Translations under genes and position numbers: made by a program
The notes under the pieces: model-generated
Told to the model about the DNA's origin: nothing
What the model saw: the letters and a program-made list of their open reading frames with translations, nothing else
Databases searched by the model: none
Assembly (NCBI GenBank): GCA_963995505.1
Contig: OZ023199.1
Coordinates: 4,273,906 to 4,337,905, forward strand
Source: Hypericum androsaemum
Lineage: Eukaryota; Streptophyta; Magnoliopsida; Malpighiales; Hypericaceae
DNA length: 64,000 bases
Reading direction: 5' to 3'
Shown here: positions 23,394-33,040 of the stretch, one piece after another
Layout of the letters: the number at the start of each line of letters is the position of its first letter
Position numbering within the stretch: the first letter of the stretch is position 1

Positions 23394-24491
23394 CAATTAA
23401 GCTTTTAGGAGGACTCCAACTTCATAAGTAAAGAATCGATAATAATACACTTCCGGAGTTGACGTTTTTGTACTAAATTGGGGAAAAAGAAGAGAAATTG
23501 AAAGAAATTATGACCAGAAACATCTTGAATCTTGGCTATTGTAATTAGCTAAAGATTGGACTATAATCATTTGTTATTAATCTCTGGTAGACATGTCAAA
23601 CTACATTTACGAGTGGATCTTTCAATTGTGTCTTTTCCATTTATATGATTTAAATGCAAGATATTCTTAAAATAGACCAATGTCTGTAACTCCTGGTGTA
23701 TCATAATCATATGGAGTATAATCATACTGACTCATTCAGTTAGTTATAACGCCATCACATTTACTTAGAACCAAAGCGCAATTCCTTCAATTATAATAAC
23801 AAAAATGAGAGTTTATAACGAAAGTCAACATTGCCCCATAGTTAGATAAACAAAGGCAAATCCATATGCTATTATTGAATGACAAAAGGTGAATTCAATA
23901 GTGGTACGAGGGCATGATCCTCTTACAACAGAAATTACAAAAAAAAAGTGTTTTAATAATGATGGAGAAATGAGAGAGATAATTCAAAGTCAATTGGTAC
24001 GAGGGCATGATCCTCTTACAACGAACCCAAAATCACTTAATTTTCAATGGTTATTATTTGCACCGAACTTCTAAAGGTCATATCTTCATATTTTATCCAT
24101 CAAGTATCAACTTCTAAAGGCCTTGTTCAGACGAATATTTTTTTTGTTCGAAACAAACTTCTAAAGGTTATTTATCTTCTCTATGGAAGGCGATCAAGTA
24201 CCACACATACGGAAAGATACATTTATCTACCTTTCCCTTTTCCTTTCTAGTTTAAATTGGCCAACCACATGTGTTGCTCGTTATTACTTGGTTTGAAACA
24301 AAACAACACCAACAGTTACATGAGTATTTGCAAATTGAGCATTGGTGACAGATTTGTATTTTTTATTTATGATTATTATTATTGTTGTGAAGTGATATTA
24401 TGAATGGCTTTGGATATGAAATCATTTTAGATAAGTGCCTTGGGATAGTGCATGTTGGCCCCCTATTGTGCAAGGGTGCTAGGACTATATA

Positions 24492-24745
24492 TGTATCGTC
24501 CCGTGACCGAATGTCTCTACAGACCTACACGGATTTTTTCTAGTATGTTTTGTCCTTATTCACACGCATCCTGGAAACTTCCCAGGAGGTCACCCATCCT
24601 GATCCTGCTCCCCGCCAGACGCGTTTAACCTTGGAGTTCTCTCAAGATGTGCGCCAGAAAAGAAGGTACACCTTGTTGGTATGAATAGTACCAATCAAAT
24701 CACTTAAATATTTCAATCAGAACAGATCATTAACAGAATATCACA
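24492..24745 (-). mobile_element. Solo Cassandra-type LTR carrying 5S rRNA sequence
   Basis: An insertion relative to unit A (near 9740), about 254 bp, with TG...CA ends. On the minus strand its middle (about 24570-24690) reads as a degenerate 5S rRNA, including AGAACTCC, GTTAA, and GGATGGGTGACCTCCTGGGA, ending near the LTR 3' end in GGGACGATACA. Cassandra elements are non-autonomous TRIMs whose LTRs embed 5S rRNA with its RNA polymerase III promoter. No internal region or second LTR is present, so this is a solo LTR. It is not a functional 5S gene. Confidence 0.82.
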
Positions 24746-25183
24746 TTTACTCAAAATGCATTGATATATAAGATTATAAGTTAAATATATAGTTTTCCCA
24801 TCCAAAATATTTTAGGGCCATTTGGCATTTATCATTTTTAGCACCTTACGACAAAGGCAAGAACTATATGTAGTCAACGAAATATTGTGACGAGTGTATG
24901 GTTGTGTTACCAAGGTTTGACTTTGTCTACCAATAAAGTTTATCCTATTTGTTTGAGATTAGCAATGGGTTTCACTTAGATTATATAAATTAAATTAAAT
25001 ATGTCAACTAATAAGATGAGTGGTATTATATTGCACTAGAAAATCTTGGTTTTATGCCCAAAAGACCAAAATAACCCTCTAAAAGCTTCAAATAACCGCA
25101 ATGTCACGGCTAGAAATGTATAAGCTTCTGATCGAGCAGGTATTGCCGAATCTAGAGGGTCACTAACATGAAAGTTTTAGCGA

Positions 25184-26122
25184 TGGGCCTCTCTCCAAGG
25201 GAACAAGGTGGGCCAGATCTGGGCTCCAGCGTGAGGATGAAGACATGTTGCATATAATGTATACTCTTATTTTATGCCCATATGCCAAGGCAATATGGTC
25301 TTTCTCACTTGGGTACTCCCCTGAATCTGCTGCCATTCCAGATTTCAAGAGCTGGTTGCTGTCCCTGCTAAAAGATTTAGAAGATCATTGTCAAATGGAC
25401 TCTGCCTACTAACTCTGCTACACTAGCTGGCAGATTTGGCTTGCCAGAAATAGTTTCCACTTCCAAGGAAAGAGACCTGATCCGGAAGCAAATATCCAAA
25501 CCGCGCGAAGAAAATTTCTTGAATTTTAGAACTTCAAAGTTGCTGCACTTTCTGCAGCAAATTCTGCTGCTGCAGATATTACTCCCGCACAATGCTGGCA
25601 ACCCTCTGAAGTTAACTGCATCAAGATAAATGAGGACACATCATGGGTCTCTCCTACTTCAAGATTTGGTAGAGCCATTGCTGCCCATAACCACCCGGGT
25701 TGCCTCGTTGATGTGTCTGTAGATTTAGGAACCTCAAACTCAGCAGCAGAAGCTGAGCTCTATGCCATCGCAGGAGGTCTGAGTTATGTTCGAAAGAACC
25801 TTCCCTACCCTCACTCCATGGTGGAATCGGATTGCAAGCTACTAGTTGATTATCTCAATTCCTTCTCTCTGGAAATCAATTGGGATATTGAACTTTTAGC
25901 TCTCGAAGTCCAAACATCTCTTTTAAGTTTATCTATGTGTAAATTATCTTTTGTTCCTAGATGCGCTAACCAAGTCGTAGATTGGTTGGCAAAGTCCTGT
26001 AGACTAGGAGTCAGTTTGGAGAGTATAGTCTCCAATCCCCCTCACGAGCTTAAGGCTCTTCTTTTGTATGACTCGGATGACTAATTAATGAGAATCTAAT
26101 CTTAACTCTTCAAAAAAAAAAA
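25184..26122 (+). mobile_element. 5'-truncated LINE (zf-RVT + RNase H) with poly-A tail
   Basis: The segment encodes the C-terminal end of a plant non-LTR retrotransposon ORF2. First comes a zf-RVT-like region (EDEDMLHIM... then CPYAKAIW), then an RNase H-like domain in 25713-26084 with AEAELYAI, the ESDCK motif and a C-terminal VPRCANQVVDWLAK. The zf-RVT part is out of frame with the RNase H part, so the copy is dead. It ends in a stop codon, a short tail and 11 A residues at 26112-26122. It interrupts the spacer shared by the duplication units just after 25183. Confidence 0.85.
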
Positions 26123-26331
26123 TCCTTCACCGCTTCTGCTCATTCAATGTCTTTCCCTCAAAGAAGTCGCCCAACATTCGATCAAGATCTTCGGGAGATT
26201 ATCTAATATACTTCCCTGGACCTTTGAATATATATATATATATATAAGCAAAATAATGTAAGCAAAGTTCACTGCAAAACACAAGTAAAAATTTGAAATA
26301 ATAGAAACAAAACTTTGTACTAAAAAAAACT

Positions 26332-26478
26332 ACGCATATAATGTATCCAATTGCCTATTTTTGTCTCCAAAACCTCCCATTGCATTCTTTGGACTTCATC
26401 TTTAGTGTGCTTTTCGACGCCTAATTTTCGGAAAATCTGTTCCAACACTCCAGCTCGTGTATCTCTATCATTATGAAT
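26332..26478 (-). pseudogene. EXO70 exon fragment
   Basis: On the minus strand one short block reads as an exon of the exocyst subunit EXO70, most like the EXO70A1 class: RDTRAGVLEQ, then KLGVEKHTKDEVQRMQWEVL, then ETKIGNWIHYMR. It is followed at once by a GTAG-like donor or a stop in the next few codons. No neighbouring EXO70 exons are visible on either side; a LINE lies downstream and a Mutator-like element upstream. It is probably a captured or orphaned exon of a gene that acts in exocytosis elsewhere in the genome. Confidence 0.75.
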
Positions 26479-26530
26479 AGTTTTACGAGTGCAAATTACA
26501 GGCTCAATGGTAAGAATATGATATTAATAA

Positions 26531-27477
26531 GGCATAATTATCCTAAGATCCCTGGTCTTTGAGCAAACCTCTCTTTTAGTCTTTACTATTTTCAAAAGTC
26601 TTTCTCGGTCTTTCTAATTTGAAATAATAGTCATTTGTGGTCCTTGGCGGACCCACCGCTGATGTTAGCGGTCAACATAACTTTTTTAATGACCATCTTA
26701 CCCTTTCAATAAAAAAATTGGCCAGCCCCTACCTCACGACGGTCCTCCCTCCCTCCATCGAAAACTCTTCATAAAACTTAACAAAAAAAATGAAGAACAA
26801 CCCCAATTAAACCCAGATTCAATTAAATAAGAAGAAGAACCCTAATTAAACCCAGATTCAATTGCCTCGCCGTGCGAATCTCGGTACACTAAACCAAGAT
26901 CCCCATCCTCTGCAGCTGAGTGAATCCGTTCATGGAGAGTGATGCAGAGGGGATCTTGGTTTTGCCAAAAGTCCTGTCCATTTGATCCCCGTCGCCCATA
27001 TCGGTAGCAACTTGATGATTAATTTTAGCTTCTACTTGGGTCACGGTGTGAAGCCTCCAGGGATTCGATGAGCCCTTGACCTGATCTGTTGGTGCTTCCT
27101 GTACGGCCTTGTCGAAGTAGCTAAACAAGTGCATACAAGTAGAAGGTGAAGTGCGAACATGGAACTTGTAAACCCAGAAATTGATTTTGTTTGATTTTGA
27201 TTTACTGTTTCTTGATTTTGATTACTTAGAAGAAATTTATTTGGTTTCGAATCGGTTACAGGAGGAAAAAGGAAGGAGATGATCAAATTTTTTTTATTTT
27301 GTTTTTAATTGGAAGGGTATAAGTATCATTTTGAAATTATGTTAACCGCTGATGTCATCGGTAGACCCGATATGGACCAAAAATTTTAAACTAGAAGAAC
27401 CGAAAAAGGCTTTTGAAAACAGTAAAAACTAAAAGAGGAGTTTGCCCAAATACCAGGGACTTTAGGATAATTATTCC
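26531..27477. mobile_element. Mutator-like element with 9-bp TSD
   Basis: A 947-bp element starting GGCATAATTATCCTAAG and ending CTTTAGGATAATTATTCC, with inverted termini that remain similar for about 150 bp. The flanking 9-bp repeat TATTAATAA occurs at 26522-26530 and 27478-27486. The interior has no transposase. The termini differ from those of the element at 15494, so it is a second family. It sits next to the EXO70 exon fragment. Confidence 0.92.
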
Positions 27478-27611
27478 TATTAATAATATCAAACCAGTCT
27501 CTACAAATGTTTTTGTTGTAACTTGATAATTAAAACCTGAACAGTTACGGCTGATGTCCAGCATTTTCTATCTGTCGTGCTATTGTTTTTTATATACATT
27601 TAGTATCCGGC

Positions 27612-27765
27612 TCATTGAGTTTGAGTCGGTTAGAATCTTTGAAAATTGGCAAAATTCTTCCAACAAGTATTTAACATTGGTGCGTTCTCAAGAACTCGAA
27701 GTCCAGACCCAATTAAACTAGAACAACTCTTTCAACAGTTAATTTAATTACTTGATATTTGTTGT
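27612..27765 (-). mobile_element. SINE-like degenerate repeat
   Basis: A block around 27640-27765 resembles 30146-30256 and, more weakly, 1145-1250. On the minus strand it contains a string like the B box of tRNA-derived promoters (CTTCGAGTTCTTG here, GGTTCGAGTCTTTG at 30200). A clear A box and tail are not visible, so the SINE call is tentative. Confidence 0.35.
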
Positions 27766-27770
27766 GCTAG

Positions 27771-27835
27771 TTCATGGAGCAAAGGGACAACTCTCAGCGG
27801 TTGCTGGCCATTTCGGAGGAGAAGTACTCGAGTGA
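27771..27835 (+). pseudogene. Orphan terminal exon of an unrecognised gene
   Basis: After a plausible acceptor (TTGTGCTAG) a frame reads VHGAKGQLSAVAGHFGGEVL, one more residue, then a stop codon. It has protein-like composition and no alternative explanation. A diverged trace of its last codons (GTACTGGAGTGA) recurs at about 47558, just after the alternative oxidase gene, and homology between the two places then continues for almost 2 kb. I do not recognise the protein and find no upstream exons. Confidence 0.4.
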
Positions 27836-28345
27836 CTCACTTTACATGACGTATCCTAATATTGTAATTTTTTTAATTTCGTAAACTTATTTAATTTCTT
27901 GTAAATTTATAGAAATTCCTATAAGTTATTTAGATCTCAGTGACTACTTAAAATTGCACACCAAGTTAAGAGACTTTGAAGAAACAATAATGGATTTTTA
28001 ATACTATTTTTTTATAAACGTTTTTTGGAACTTCATTTCAATTTTTCATAAAATTATTCTCAAATTTTATGAGCCAAACACCAAATTCTTTTGGTACAAA
28101 TTTCCGTCCGGCCACCTTTTTTTCAGAAACATGTTAAGATTAACACGAAATTAATAACAAGAGTGGACGAAGAAGATTGATACTACTAGGATAATATATT
28201 CATGGAAATAAAACATCACTATTATTAGAGGCACGGCGATTTAATGGAAATCTACGATAGGTATTATTATTGATGTAAAAAATTAATTTTAAAAAATAAC
28301 TGTAAGACACATTGCTTACTTATTCTAATTCTAAAATAGGCTAAA

Positions 28346-28450
28346 CTATCGTCCAGGGCGTTGTAATGCCTTGTAAACCAGGCACGCAATGAACAGCAGA
28401 ATCCCAAACAGCAGAAGACCGGCTATCAGCCACCATGTAGTAGCCGTCAT
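28346..28450 (-). CDS. Single-span microprotein, copy 1 (34 aa)
   Basis: An open frame of 35 codons. The protein starts MTATTWW, continues with one hydrophobic span of about 20 residues (GLLLFGILLFIACLV) and ends in a short basic tail, YKALQRPGR. It is too short for usual ORF cut-offs, but three homologous loci in the window keep the same architecture: a leader exon, a 5' UTR intron with donor GTATGTATAC and acceptor CACAG five bases before the ATG (here 28455-28576, 122 nt), and one coding exon. The basic end after the span predicts that the tail faces the cytosol. Function is unknown; the design resembles small membrane regulators, but that is inference. A TATA-like box lies at 28633-28641. 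Confidence 0.62.
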   Translation of the reverse strand: MTATTWWLIAGLLLFGILLFIACLVYKALQRPGR

Positions 28451-28576
28451 GTCTCTGTGATTAGAATTGAAAATAAAAAAGACTACAATTAGCACAAATA
28501 AAAATTTAATAACTTATAATCACAAAGTAAGCTGAAAATAGAGAAAGTCGATGCAGAAAAAAATTAGTATACATAC

Positions 28577-28641
28577 CCTCGATACACAGTCGTTTGCTTC
28601 AACCGAAACCTTGGAGATAGAGATTTAGGAGACTATAAATA
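28577..28641 (-). promoter_or_regulatory. Leader exon and TATA-like box of microprotein 1
   Basis: On the minus strand TATTTATAG (28641-28633) lies about 55 nt upstream of the intron donor. The leader sequence contains GAAGCAAACGACTG, shared with the loci at 48760-48785 and (as AACAAACGACAGC) 56725-56745. The exact transcription start is not determinable. Confidence 0.5.
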
Positions 28642-29385
28642 CTAAAAGTCGGTGGATGCTAGGTCATTAATTAGTAAAATTATAAAGTCGAATATCTCTG
28701 AAAAGGAAACAAATAATAATAAATTGTATGGTTTGAAATTTAATGTGAGATCCTGTCTAATTAAGGTTCACGACTTACAGGAAAATCTTTTTTATTTGAT
28801 TTGCCATTAATAAAAGTAAATCAAATTTAATTCATCCTCTTTCCGAGAGCATTTGCAAACGATTGGTAATAATAGTTACCATTTTTGCGAATATTGGAAG
28901 GTGGTAAATGATAATTGCGTCAAAAGAGAGGAGACTATATGGGATTAGACCAAAATAGGAAAATTAGTTTTCATTGGGGTACTTTGGTTTAGGTATTTCC
29001 TTAATTGTTCCCTTAACATATTAGCTTAATTTTTCTCTATTTTTTCATCCTTTTTAGGAATTTATTATTTTTTTCGGGCGGTGTTTTAGGAATTTATTTT
29101 TTGGGTATAATTTTAGGAATTTAGTTGGATTCTCATGTTTAGAACGAAATAATTATTGTTTAGGCATCTGAGTCAAATTTTAATTGTGTTTAATGCCCAG
29201 TGGTCTTACACCGGCTCATGAATCACCGAAATACAATTATGAAAGATACTTCTCGCACGGTTTTACACAAATGGTCCAGAGGTTGACCCGAAATGCTCCC
29301 ACCATATCAACCGGTCTAACTCGTTGGGATGTCGATTGGAACAGAATTTTTGGAATAAAATATATTATTTTTTATATCTAGTATT

Positions 29386-30000
29386 AGAATCATAGTTTTA
29401 AAAATATGGTCTGATCGGTAGTTCGACCGATCAGACTATGAATCACATAAGTTACTGGCTCAAAATAGTGGTAAAGACGCTTACCTAACGAATCAGACAT
29501 TTTCTGGTCGGACCAGATGGTTGGACTAGAAAATCGATCCAAAAAATTCCGGCTTGTTAGGTTGCCAGGTAAAACTTAAAAAATGACCTTTTCCCCCAAA
29601 TTGGCCTCGCTCCATTGCCCCAAATCCTCCACAAAATTAAAAGCCCTCAACTACCTCGGGTGAACAACCACCCGAGTGGGGACGCTTACCTCCACCGAGG
29701 TACCACCCGACCAGTTTGGGGAATCAGTTTTGCTTTCTCGCTTTATTTTTTTTATAATGTTGTTGGGTGAACGAAGATGTGCTTATGGTCATGGGCCTAT
29801 CCTTTTTTTTTGTTTATTTTGTCAAGTCCAACAGGACTACATCTTGCTTATATTCTTACCTATATAATATTGTATATATAAATTTTAATATTTTATAAAA
29901 ATAAAAAATTGGTCCGGCTGGCAGTCTCTTTGGAAGATCCGGAGGTCGGACCAAATCCCAAGTCGGCCTCCGGATCGTTTCACTAGTTTTGAGACACCGA
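29386..30000. other. Possible degenerate TIR element
   Basis: Ends are loosely inverted (AGTTTTAAAAATATGGTC at 29392 and CGTTTCACTAGTTTTGAGAC near 29990), with internal short inverted repeats such as TCTGATCGG/CCGATCAGA. No gene is seen. The similarity is weak and the boundaries uncertain. Confidence 0.3.
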
Positions 30001-30145
30001 CGACGACGACGATGCACTGCAATTGTTATTGGGCTGTCAGTTGGCTCATTCACGGTACACAACAAGGAAACCAAATCTCCCAGCCTGTAACTAACCCCCA
30101 AATCCCGCCTGCCACGACTATTTTCCCCAACTCTAGCCCTTCAGT

Positions 30146-30256
30146 ATCCGTTTAAAATGTGACAAAATTCTCTCAACGAGTATTTAATACTGCTGCGTTC
30201 GCAAAGACTCGAACCCGAGATCTGATTAAGCTAGAATAACTCCCTTGCCAGTTGAT
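30146..30256 (-). mobile_element. SINE-like degenerate repeat
   Basis: The minus strand holds GGTTCGAGTCTTTG, a good match to a tRNA-type B box, with TGGCAAGGGAG about 35 bp upstream as a possible A box. The block recurs at 27640-27765. It abuts the poly-T that marks the tail of the LINE fragment at 30257. Confidence 0.4.
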
Positions 30257-30660
30257 TTTTTTTTTTAGGATCAACATCTTGATTATGTTGCATCAAAAGA
30301 TTGTCAATTACAAAAGATCATTACCCAACACCGGGACAATACTGTTCGGGGGAGTGGAAAAAAAACAGAAGCAGTAGAACTATTAGAGATAGGAAGCTTT
30401 GCAAGTTGATGCGCAACCTCATTGGCTTGACGACCAATATAAGAAAAGCGGACAGCCCTGAAGGAATTAGGAATGCACGAGGTGCAAATAGTCCTGAACA
30501 AGGACAAAAAGGTCACTCAAGTCCTGCCACTTCCAGATCAATGCGTTCACAATTTGTCTGGCAATCGGATTCAAATATGACCTGGGGTAAACCAAGAGAG
30601 GTGGCAAACTCCATACCAAACTTAATCCCGTGCGCTTCGAGCAAGGTGGGGTATTATATT
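30257..30660 (-). mobile_element. LINE 3' fragment (RNase H end), minus strand
   Basis: The minus strand encodes the RNase H end of a plant LINE across at least two frames: a GMEFATSLGLPQVIFESDCQ block, a frame change, then VNALIWKWQDLSDLFVLVQD, another change, and FSYIGRQANEVAHQLAKLP. A run of T at 30257-30268 on the plus strand represents the poly-A tail. The frameshifts and 5' truncation show it is dead. It is in the opposite orientation to the LINE at 25184. Confidence 0.82.
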
Positions 30661-30870
30661 GGACTATAAGAACCAAGGTGGGGTATTATATTGGACTATT
30701 AGATTGGGACCAAGGCTTGACTTTTTGTTCACCAATGAAGTTTATCCTATTTGGTCGAGATTAGCAATGGGTTTCACTTGGATTATATTAATTAAATGTG
30801 TCAACTAACAAGATGGGTATTATATTAGACTATAAGAACCTTGGTTTTGTGCCTAACAGACCCAAGTAAC

Positions 30871-32438
30871 TGATGCGCTTGAAAAAGACACATTTCAAGG
30901 CACCATTTTAAGGTCATTTAGACCCGGTTTTGAGTCTTTTTTAGATCGAGTCACATGTCTTTTATGCCATTGCTTGGTCTGTTACCTTGAATGGTTTCAC
31001 TCGCGTGTATTTGTCTTTTGGAGGTGGGTCAAGAGTGAGGAGCAGCCAAAGATGCGAAGCTTAGAGAGAGTCGCGTCAAGAGGAGGCAAGCCGGGAAGAA
31101 GCTGCACCTGCCGAACTGCGGAACTTGCAATGAACGATGTTGGCCTATGAAAACCATCGATCGGCAAAAAATCTCGCCAGTCGGCGAATGCTTGGTTTTC
31201 ACGAATCAACTGGACTCCTTCGAAATCTCTGGATAATTTGGCGCGGCGAAACATGCACTGATTGGCGAAGAGACCGTTCCTACGACATTCGCCGATCGGC
31301 GAAATCTTAAGGCGAACAGCGAAGAAGCCACCGAGCACCGAACTTGTCCGCCGAACGACGAAGATCTACAGCCCACCGAGCGGCCCCTATGTCCACCGAT
31401 CGACGAACTCGCTTAGTTTTACCCCTGGAAATCAGATATTTTAAGGTCATTTTCGTGGCATTTAAGATTTTGGGGGATGACTATCTATAAATAACCCCCC
31501 AACCCTCTCATTTTGTAAGCTTTGACAAAGAGACAAAAGTTAGGGTTTAGTAGAAGAAGAGGGGCATTTGGAGCAAGGAGAGGATGCGAGGCGGGGTTCG
31601 ACTGACCCTCCATGATTGAGCTTTACGTTTCTCTTTTCTCTCATTTAGCTTTTGTGACATTGTTCTTCTATTTATGCATTATTGTTGAATGATGATGATG
31701 CATGAGTAGTTGCCTTTGGGTCGGGTGCCCTAGTGCACCCGAGTGACTTGGTTTCGGAATGGGCTTAACCTTGAGAGCGTGTAATGGGTAGAGTGTGTAA
31801 TGCTTTGGTTTGACGGACCTTGTGTTAGGATTGCGAATCTAGAACCTTCTCCAGACCATAGGTTCTTACCAATTGATTTTAGTCTCGCTCGAAAGACTTA
31901 ATTGTCATGGGAAGAGCGGAAATACTGCATGTTAAACTAGTGATTTATGATGTGAGAACCTACGTCTGTGACGCCGTAGGGAGGACACTAGTCGGTTATT
32001 AGGTGGTTCATTAATTAGTTGGGATTAGGAAGATAACTGGTGACTCGTACACCCTTGTCAGGTTGACAACTCATTGTGAGAAGGGGTGTCCATGGAGTGG
32101 GCCGTTTGAAACCTAAAATCAGACTTTGTGGTGCAATGAACTCAGAAGGTGAGGCACCATGTTTAAGGCTCACCTAGGCCCACCTGGTACTTAATAAGCC
32201 CATGAGAGACCAAGTTGCAAGGGGTTGCATGAAAGCACCTTGCCCATTTCTTCCTTACTGCTATTTTCCCTAATCTCTTGCTGTCTTGGCTTTACTTTTT
32301 CTAAAAACAAACAAAAATATTTTCAACTTAATCTACTTGTGCAATTCACTGGGATGTCTTGAACCCGCTCTATGTAGTTCGACATTTTTCATACCCGTAC
32401 TCCTTTTATTGCATCGGTGTGTAAAAACCTTCTTATCA
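30871..32438. mobile_element. 1.57-kb solo LTR with 5-bp TSD
   Basis: The insert starts TGATGCGCTTG and ends CTTATCA and is flanked by GTAAC (30866-30870 and 32439-32443). Unit A has the uninterrupted sequence AATAACCCTCC near 10084. A TATA-like box (CTATAAATAACC, about 31486) lies centrally. No coding domains, primer-binding site or polypurine tract were found, so it is a solo LTR of a large, probably Ty3/gypsy, element. Short open frames inside are not protein-like. Confidence 0.88.
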
Positions 32439-33040
32439 GTAACCCTCCAAAAAGCTTCAATTAACCTACAAGGTTGTGGCTAGAAATGTATAAGCTTCTG
32501 ATCGAGCAGGTGTTGTTGCCAAATCTGGAGGGTCGCCAACATGAAAGTTTCAGCTATTCATCCCAGCTTTCCAACAGTCTAGAATCCAAGGTCCAAGCTG
32601 AAAGTTACGGTCGTCCGAAGTTCGTCTACGATAGACAAACAAATTGATCGATCCCAAAGAAAGAAGAGGTAAACAAAACAAATTCAACAATCAGATGATT
32701 CAAACCCCCAAAAGACATCCACTACCTTCAGAGGAACTGAAAATATAGAAGAAATAAAGTACTTCTACGATAGGCATAATCACAAACGTTGTTCACTATC
32801 AGTTATGCTCCGAAAAGACGGGGGAACAGCGTGCAATACAATTACCAACAACTTCGTTCATAATGCCTACGAACCAACCAGAACGATAAAGATCCATTCT
32901 CTACTCTACTCATAACCGAACCCCTCCTTACGTGTAACAGTACCCTTTTCTTTCCTACACTGGTTAGACGATCTAGATATACAGGCAGAATCGAAATTAG
33001 GAGCCTTTGTTTATGTACAGCTAAGGGAGAATCAGCACCT

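Larger units (their letters stand above)
20210..23640. other. Intergenic 3' flank of ZAT-B
   Basis: AT-rich, gene-free DNA matching 2880-5975 of unit A, interrupted by the TRIM at 22054-22406 and the insert at 23147-23393. No open frame is conserved between the units. Confidence 0.7.
27836..29380. repeat. Segment duplicated at 47540-49590
   Basis: Collinear similarity with 47560-49590 covers a 3' flank (27860-28080 with 47590-47790), a microprotein gene (28346-28610 with 48501-48790), its upstream region (28640-29120 with 48850-49340) and further flank up to about 29350 (with 49580, where a Copia LTR interrupts). A third, shorter copy spans about 56387-57250. The stretch is therefore a dispersed genomic duplication carrying one gene. 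Confidence 0.8.

Noticed and set aside
24570..24690. 5S rRNA gene
   Set aside because: The match is degenerate and sits within TG...CA LTR ends absent from the sister unit, so it is Cassandra-derived rather than a functional 5S gene.
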